Positions 58,980 through 64,000 of a DNA stretch of 64,000 nt are shown here, one piece after another; positions within the stretch are counted from its first letter, which is position 1; each line of letters begins with the position of its first letter. The position numbers and the translations under genes were made by a program. The stretch spans positions 64,924,607 to 64,988,606 of the forward strand of contig NC_077227.1 in the NCBI RefSeq assembly GCF_027887165.1, written 5' to 3'. Below the pieces are notes generated by a model that did no database searches, was not told where the DNA came from, and worked only from the letters and a program-made list of their open reading frames with translations. This DNA is from Monodelphis domestica. Taxonomy: Eukaryota; Chordata; Mammalia; Didelphimorphia; Didelphidae.

Positions 58980-61900
58980 CTAATGGCATTAAAAGAAGGG
59001 AATATCAGTAAAGTGAATTCACAGTATCCCTTTGTGTGGCACTTGGGAGCTAAGCTCCCGTCCACATCTCCTATCTGGTGGTAAATCCTAGTCAGTGCTA
59101 CTCTTCCTATAGGGCTAACCAGTCTTATTCTGTTCAGCAATTAGAGAAATGTGACTTTCATCAGATTAACAAATACTTATCAAACATTAATATTCAGGGG
59201 TTTTTTCCCTTGAGGTTTTTGCCCTCCCGTGTCTAGTCTAGAGTTAGGAAAAAATCATTTCTTTATCTACTCCAAGGAATAGGATGTCCCAAGGCTACCA
59301 AAGTCTTTCCATGCAGATTTTTTTCTACTGGGCTTTTTCTCCTTACTGTCCCGGCTACTACCCCATGTTTTTCTCTTGCTCCCTGTCTAGATCGTACATT
59401 TTGGGCTTTATTTCTTCCCTGCCTCATCCCATTGGGCAAAAGCTGGACCTCAACCCTCAGAGCCCCTTTCTTTTTCTCTTTCTCTCCTGGTTCCTCAGGT
59501 TCCTACAAAGCTGGATGCTATGGAGGAGAGAGTGGGAAATCATTTTGTCTATTAAACTGGTTTTACAGATGGGGGGAGGGTGGTCCTCAGTTTTTTCAAA
59601 TGCCTGGAAGACATCTTAATTTAGTTGAGGTGGAGACAAAAAGCAGAAAGGGAAGTAGATGAGGAAACCAAGATTCCCAGGCTAGACGGCTGGTATTTTG
59701 TTTTCATAATTGGAAAAGGGAGCATGAATGGTCTCTAATATAGCTATGGGCACTGGTCACAGAGTTTCTGTTGAAAGGTCTCTTGAAATCTGAAGTCTGA
59801 ACAACAAAAGTACCAAAAACAGGAGAGAGGAGAGAACGTAAAAGACAGTATAAAGGAATAATGGGGCAGGGCTTTTGGTTTCACTTCTGAAGGCTTCTTT
59901 CAGCTATGCATCAATGAGAAGAATGGGTAGAGGAATGGCTTTTAAAAAGATTCTTAACTTCGGCCTTGGAATGAACTGATTCTAAGGCAGAAGAGTAGTC
60001 AAGGCTAGGCAATGGGGGTTAAGTGACTTGCCCAGGGTGGCACAGCTAGGAAATATTTGAGGCCAAATTTGAACCCATGGCCTCTGAACTCTAAATCTGG
60101 ATCTCAGTCCACTGAGGCACCTAGCTACCCCCCCCCCCCTCCCGCAGTGAATTTTGAACCAGAACCGCACTTTCTATTAGGGGTGCTTGTCTTACACGTT
60201 TCACAAATTGAATTATGGCACCCTTACTAGGGCTGTCTGACAGCTGGAGTCTTAAGATCTGATTTTTCTTCTTTTTGTAGTCATGGGAAAGGTGTAGTGG
60301 GTGGGCTATTTACCTGAACCCAGGAGGCTGCACAAGAGGCCCAAGGACTTATACTTCACTTCTGGACTTGTCATATCATCTTCAAGGAGCTTCTGTAAAT
60401 TTGATACCAGTTGGGATTCTTTAAACGCATCTTTGATAATTTCTGCAGAGAAAGAAGTGATATGTTGAAAATTCTCTATGAACACTTCTCTGTGCTATAA
60501 AACTGGCTGGACTGTCCTAGGCCCTGGGGATTTAGCCACTTTCAGAACTATAACAGGAGAGCTTGGATACAAGGAAAGCTTCTTCTGTCCTTCACTGTAG
60601 ACTTTTAATGGGGTTCTCTAGCAAGTAATGTAATGTAAAGGAAAGCCATTTCAATGAGAAAGTTCCAAGGCAGGAACTAATGGAAACTCCAGAAAACAAG
60701 AGGCCAAAGGAATTGGGTGTCAGGACCATGGGGTCATATATCTAGAATTGGAAGGGACATCGAGGGCCAATATACCACGGTGCAATTGCATGCAATTTGG
60801 AATAGGGTGATTTACTTTCAAATTTTGGCTTTGCTACTTCCTATCTCTATGGCCTTGGGCAAGTCACATTACTTCATTTCATCTCAGTTGCCTCATCTTA
60901 AAGGAGTGTTAGATTTGATCTCAATGATCTCTTCTACTTCTAAATGTATGAGATCATCTCATCCTACTGTCATTCTATGGGTAAAGATCTGAAGAGATGA
61001 AGAGATTTATCCAAGATTACTTAGGGAGTAGTTGGCAGAGCCAAGATGGGCGCCTAACTGGTCTGAATCCAGGTCCAGAATGTTCTCAACTTATGGAGGG
61101 TGAGGGATCAAGGGAGTCAGGGTCAGGCCAAAGCCTAGAATGGTTGTTCAGAATCATAAGTTAGAGACAAAAGAAGAATTTACGAATAAAGACACCGAGG
61201 CTCTATGGCAGAGGCACTAGGTTTCTTCACTCCCAGTCTAGGACTCCTTCCATTATGCCATGGTCAAGTAGAAAACATTTATATCATGTGTTAAGGTTTA
61301 TGAAGCACTTTATATGAGTTATCTCCTTTGAGCCTTACATCAACCCAAGGATGGAAATGCTCTTATTTTATAGTTGAGGGAACTGAGTGAGAGGGTTTAA
61401 GTGACTTGCCCAGAGACACCTAACCTGCTAAAGTATCAGAGGGAGGATCTGAACTCTGTTCAATGCCAAGTTTAGCACTCTATGCACTACACCCCTTAGA
61501 AGCTAGGCTGAAGGCCACTTCACTGACCATACATACTCTTGTTTCCTTTAAGGGAAGAGGTATGAGTGCAAACTCAGATACAGATTGGGTAGGGCTATAT
61601 ATCATGCCACCAAGGGATGGAAGGATGGACTAATGATCCTTTGGAATGGAAGGATGATCTAATGATCCTCTGGGATGGAAGGATGGTCTAATGATCCTCT
61701 GGGATGGAGGGTGGGTCTAATGATCCTTTGGAATGGAAGGATGATCTAATGATCCTCTGGGATGGAAGGATGGTCTAATGATCCTCTGGGATGGAGGGTG
61801 GGTCTAATGATCCTTTGGAATGGAAGGATGATCTAATGATCCTCTGGGATGGAAGGATGGTCTAATGATCCTCTGGGATGGAGGGTGGGTCTAATGATCC

Positions 61901-62469
61901 TTTGGAATGGAAGGATGATCTAATGATCCTGTGGGATGGAAGGATGGTCTAATGATCCTGTGGGATGGAAGGTGGGTCTAATAATCCTCTGAAGTCTTAG
62001 CTGGGGACTGTGTAACGTTGCCTTCTCTGAACAATATTAATGGCCCTCTCCATGTACCAAAGGGCACACACATTCCTAAAGTAAGTCAAATGTAATGTTT
62101 GGCTCATAGTAGGTGCTTAACAAATGCTAGCTGAGTATGAAGGGACTAAATAAACTGTGTCTGTGGTTCTGAAGGAAAAAAAAAAATCAAAGACTAGGAA
62201 CTTCCAGCTGTTCTTGCCTGGGCAACTAAATGAATTTCTCATCCTTGTTTGCTTTTTTTTTTTTTTTGAATTGAAAAACCTCCCTAATGATTGAAAGGAC
62301 ACAGCTGGGACCTATCAATCCATGTGCACTTCAATGTACTACCTAAATTAACAGCTGATGCGATGGCCAGTGCTATCAGAGCTTCATTCTGCATGATAGC
62401 ATGCTCACTGGTTGTCATGGTGACAAGGTACTTCATTCCTCGGGCTTCCTGAATGGCCCTCACTACTTC
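58828..62469 (-). CDS. RAP1GDS1-like armadillo-repeat protein, last three coding exons (gene-level, 5' part outside window)
   Basis: Three minus-strand exons join in frame (62469-62343, 60442-60314, 58979-58828) to give 135 residues plus a stop. The order and words match the C-terminus of RAP1GDS1 (SmgGDS) as I know it: a helix ending GMKYLVTMTTSEH, then IMQNEALIALAIA, a helix with LQKLLEDDMTSPEVKYKSL, and a last repeat ending IAALQILKSD. RAP1GDS1 is an all-armadillo guanine-exchange and chaperone factor for small GTPases with polybasic tails (Rap1, RhoA), acting in the cytosol. The match is clearly homologous but too divergent to be RAP1GDS1 itself, so I infer a paralogue. All splice sites are GT-AG, the frame is intact and the intron phases fit, so it does not look like a processed pseudogene. 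It is tail-to-tail with TSPAN14, about 5 kb away. A decayed gene with damage further upstream cannot be excluded. Confidence 0.85.
58980..60313 (-). other. RAP1GDS1-like last intron
   Basis: A 1.33-kb phase-1 intron. It contains an antisense tRNA-derived SINE (59954-60133) next to a C-run, and otherwise unassigned sequence. A plus-strand open frame near 59.28-59.62 kb has no supporting features. Confidence 0.75.
59954..60133 (-). mobile_element. tRNA-derived SINE (SINE1 type)
   Basis: gattctaaggcagaagagta, gcaatgggggttaagtgact and gaggcacctagctaccccc, next to a C-run. Confidence 0.8.
60314..60442 (-). CDS. RAP1GDS1-like exon (second from last)
   Basis: A 129-nt exon on the minus strand. The acceptor is cttctttctctgcag and the donor gtaaat. 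The incoming single base completes Glu, followed by IIKDAFKESQLVSNLQKLL, EDDMTSPEVKYKSLGLLC and SLLGS. It ends in phase 1. The SPEVKYKSL segment aligns with SAPEIKYNS of RAP1GDS1, as I recall that sequence. Confidence 0.88.
61278..61500 (-). mobile_element. MON/MIR-type SINE, antisense
   Basis: taaggtttatgaagcacttt, gttatctcctttgagcctta and agtgacttgcccagagacac. Confidence 0.65.
61614..61990. repeat. 29-bp minisatellite, 13 units, 87-bp higher-order period
   Basis: The unit resembles gggatggaaggatggtctaa + tgatcctct (29 bp). Variant units recur every third copy: ggaatgg starts at 61643, 61730, 61817 and 61904, exactly 87 bp apart. Total 377 bp. It lies in an intron of the RAP1GDS1-like gene. 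Confidence 0.95.
62343..62469 (-). CDS. RAP1GDS1-like exon (third from last)
   Basis: A 127-nt exon on the minus strand. The acceptor is ctttctccaacag, the exon begins GAAGTAGTG (Glu-Val-Val) in phase 0, and it ends with one base of the next codon before the donor gtagta. It encodes EVVRAIQEARG, MKYLVTMTTSEHAIMQNEAL and IALAIASAVNL: 42 residues, one armadillo repeat. TSEH followed by IMQNEAL is the strongest RAP1GDS1 signature in the window. Confidence 0.88.
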
Positions 62470-62854
62470 CTGTTGGAGAAAGGACAGAGAGATGTTTGCT
62501 TCAGAAAGTGTTGTAACCAAGGAGCCCAGGAGAGAAGTGGGGTTAGAGCAAATGATGGAGGGAGAGGACCAATAAAAAGAATGCCTATTGTTTGTGCGTT
62601 AGACCATACAGAATCTCAGATTTGGAATGTGGACCTTAGAGGGTTTCTGGTTCAGCCTCCCTCTCTATATTGCATCCCTTGGTGGTGGTCATCCAGCTTA
62701 TGTTGAGCCATTTTATTCTCCATTTGGGATAGCGCTAATGTTTGAAAAAGTTCTCAGATACTAATCCCAAACTTGCCTCCATCTTAGTTCCTGCCTTCCC
62801 ACTCATTTCATCCCAGGAAGAGACCTCCAACTTCAATTAAGGCTTATAGATCTA

Positions 62855-62965
62855 GAGCTAGACTGGATCTCAGAAATCATCAGGTCCAACTGCCTCAACT
62901 TTAAAGATGAGACAACTGAACTGTTCAAACGACATGGCCAAGGTCACACAGGATCAGAGGCAGGA
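62855..62965 (-). mobile_element. MIR-like SINE, antisense
   Basis: gagctagactggatctcaga, aagatgagacaactgaactg and catggccaaggtcacacagg. Confidence 0.6.
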
Positions 62966-63290
62966 TTTTGAAAATTGGTCTCTGTTTTCAAGTCACTTTG
63001 TCTTCTAAAATATCCATGTAATAAAAAATGTTCATCGCTGTGACTGTTGTTTAGGGTTGGGGCAGAGATGGATTGTGACATGTGTGGTCTCACTGATCAC
63101 CTGTGGATGTGAGTGGAAATGGTAGAACACCCGGTGGGTGGATCCAACAAGGCTATTCCTTCTCTCTTGACATTGTAAAGGGTGCTAAAACCAGTATTGA
63201 TACTCCACATGCCATATGCCTAACCTAGCATCCCTTTCTTGAATAGACATGTCAACTTCCTTGGAGGGAATGGTTTCAAGACTTCTTACC

Positions 63291-63605
63291 CTGATCATCG
63301 TCCAGTTTTGTCAGTGTAAAATGTGATACCCAGAACTGGACACAATGCTCTTGATGTAGCAGGGGAATTCTAGACTTCCACTAGAATATCTAAAATTGGA
63401 CTTTCTGGACCTCATGTTAAGAATATATATATCTTGGTCTCCATGATGTAGCATGGGAATTTTAGACTTTTAGACTTTTAGAATTTTAGACCATTAGAAT
63501 ATCCTGGGCCATTCTAGTAGAAGTCTAAAATTCCCCTGCTACATCAAGTGTTGCGTCCCGTTCTGTGTATCTCATTTTACACTGACAAAACTAGAAGATG
63601 ATCAG
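63291..63605. repeat. Inverted repeat (palindromic), arms 63291-63387 and 63511-63605
   Basis: agttttgtcagtgtaaaatg and ttgatgtagcaggggaattc in arm 1 match cattttacactgacaaaact (one change) and aattcccctgctacatcaa in arm 2. The spacer is 123 bp and holds a partial third copy (gatgtagcatgggaatttta) and repeated agacttttagactttta. Confidence 0.9.
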
Positions 63606-63800
63606 TATAAGAAGTGTGTGTGTGTATATATATATATATCCCGGGCTCCATGATCTTTTAATATTTGGATATTTTTATATAGGTGACTTCATTTGGAATC
63701 TCCTATATTTAATTTTATTTATAGTTTATTTAATTATGTGTAACATGTTCATTTTATGAATTTAATTTTATATTAATTTAAAAATTTAAAAATATTTGTC

Positions 63801-63840
63801 TACCTCTATCTACCTCTATCTACCTCTATCTACCTCTATC
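63801..63840. repeat. Four exact copies of a 10-bp unit (tacctctatc)
   Basis: A perfect decamer tandem, followed at once by an L2/MIR3-type tail. Confidence 0.95.
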
Positions 63841-63841
63841 A

Positions 63842-63958
63842 GATGAACTTGAGGGCAGGGGACTGTCTTTTTCCTCTTTTTAGTATCTCCAGTATTTAGC
63901 ATAGTCCTTGGCACATAGTAGATGCTTAATATGTGTTCGTTGACTGAATAACTCATTC
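63842..63958 (+). mobile_element. L2/MIR3-type 3' tail
   Basis: gatgaacttgagggcagggg and ccttggcacatagtagatgc, followed by a ttgactgaataa end. Confidence 0.6.
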
Positions 63959-64000
63959 TGAGGAGTTGTTAGGCTTCACCAGACTACTAAAGAGGTCCAT

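Larger units (their letters stand above)
60443..62342 (-). other. RAP1GDS1-like intron carrying the minisatellite
   Basis: A 1.9-kb phase-1 intron. It contains MIR-like relics (60.77-61.09 kb), a MON-type SINE (61.28-61.50 kb), the 29-bp minisatellite (61614-61990) and a T-run near 62.25 kb. Confidence 0.75.
62470..64000. other. Upstream intron of the RAP1GDS1-like gene to the window edge
   Basis: No further armadillo exon could be recognised on the minus strand. It contains a MIR-like relic (62.86 kb), a palindromic inverted repeat (63291-63605), a TA-run (63.62 kb), a four-copy 10-bp tandem (63801-63840) and an L2/MIR3-type tail (63842-63958). The preceding exon is expected beyond the edge or has diverged too far to see. 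Confidence 0.6.

Noticed and set aside
61614..61990. CRISPR-like array
   Set aside because: The repeats are head-to-tail with no unique spacers, in a mammalian intron; it is a minisatellite.

Overview
This is a piece of mammalian nuclear DNA, almost certainly from a marsupial. It is AT-rich, has short exons and long introns, and is packed with tRNA-derived SINEs (head 'GGGCAGCTAGGTGGC', core 'GTCACTTAAC', body 'AAGGCAGAAG') that I know from opossum and other marsupial genomes. It also carries MIR/L2-type relics, a marsupial-type L1 3' end and many microsatellites. I cannot name the species. Nothing bacterial or plasmid-like is present.

Gene 1 is TSPAN14 on the + strand. All eight coding exons can be read (10304-10401, 33934-33984, 38038-38184, 40033-40203, 42836-42961, 46186-46230, 48890-49009 and 51042 onward). 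Every junction has AG/GT borders and phase 0, and together they encode 270 residues: four membrane segments and a large loop with eight cysteines (the TspanC8 class that escorts ADAM10). Its 3' UTR runs from 51114 to a probable poly(A) signal at 53422. The 5' non-coding exon(s) and promoter were not found, so 1-10303 is probably intron 1.

Gene 2 lies on the - strand, tail-to-tail with TSPAN14. Only its last three coding exons are in the window (62343-62469, 60314-60442, 58828-58979). They encode armadillo-repeat sequence that closely resembles the C-terminus of RAP1GDS1 (SmgGDS). As I recall the human map, RAP1GDS1 lies tail-to-tail with TSPAN5, the closest TSPAN14 relative, while no RAP1GDS1-like gene follows TSPAN14. 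The pair here therefore looks like the second copy of an ancient duplicated block, kept in this lineage. This is the most interesting content of the window.

The rest is intron or intergenic DNA made of repeats. Notable items are five inverted duplications (around 2.7/3.6, 9.05/9.15, 19.3/20.0, 44.3/45.1 and 63.3/63.55 kb), a 29-bp minisatellite with an 87-bp higher-order period (61614-61990), two (TTCC)n tracts abutting SINE tails, a 750-bp imperfect trinucleotide tract, a 200-bp polypyrimidine tract just before TSPAN14 exon 7, and a 5'-truncated L1 with a 14-bp target-site duplication. Repeat family names come from memory of consensus sequences, and their edges are good to about 10-20 bases.
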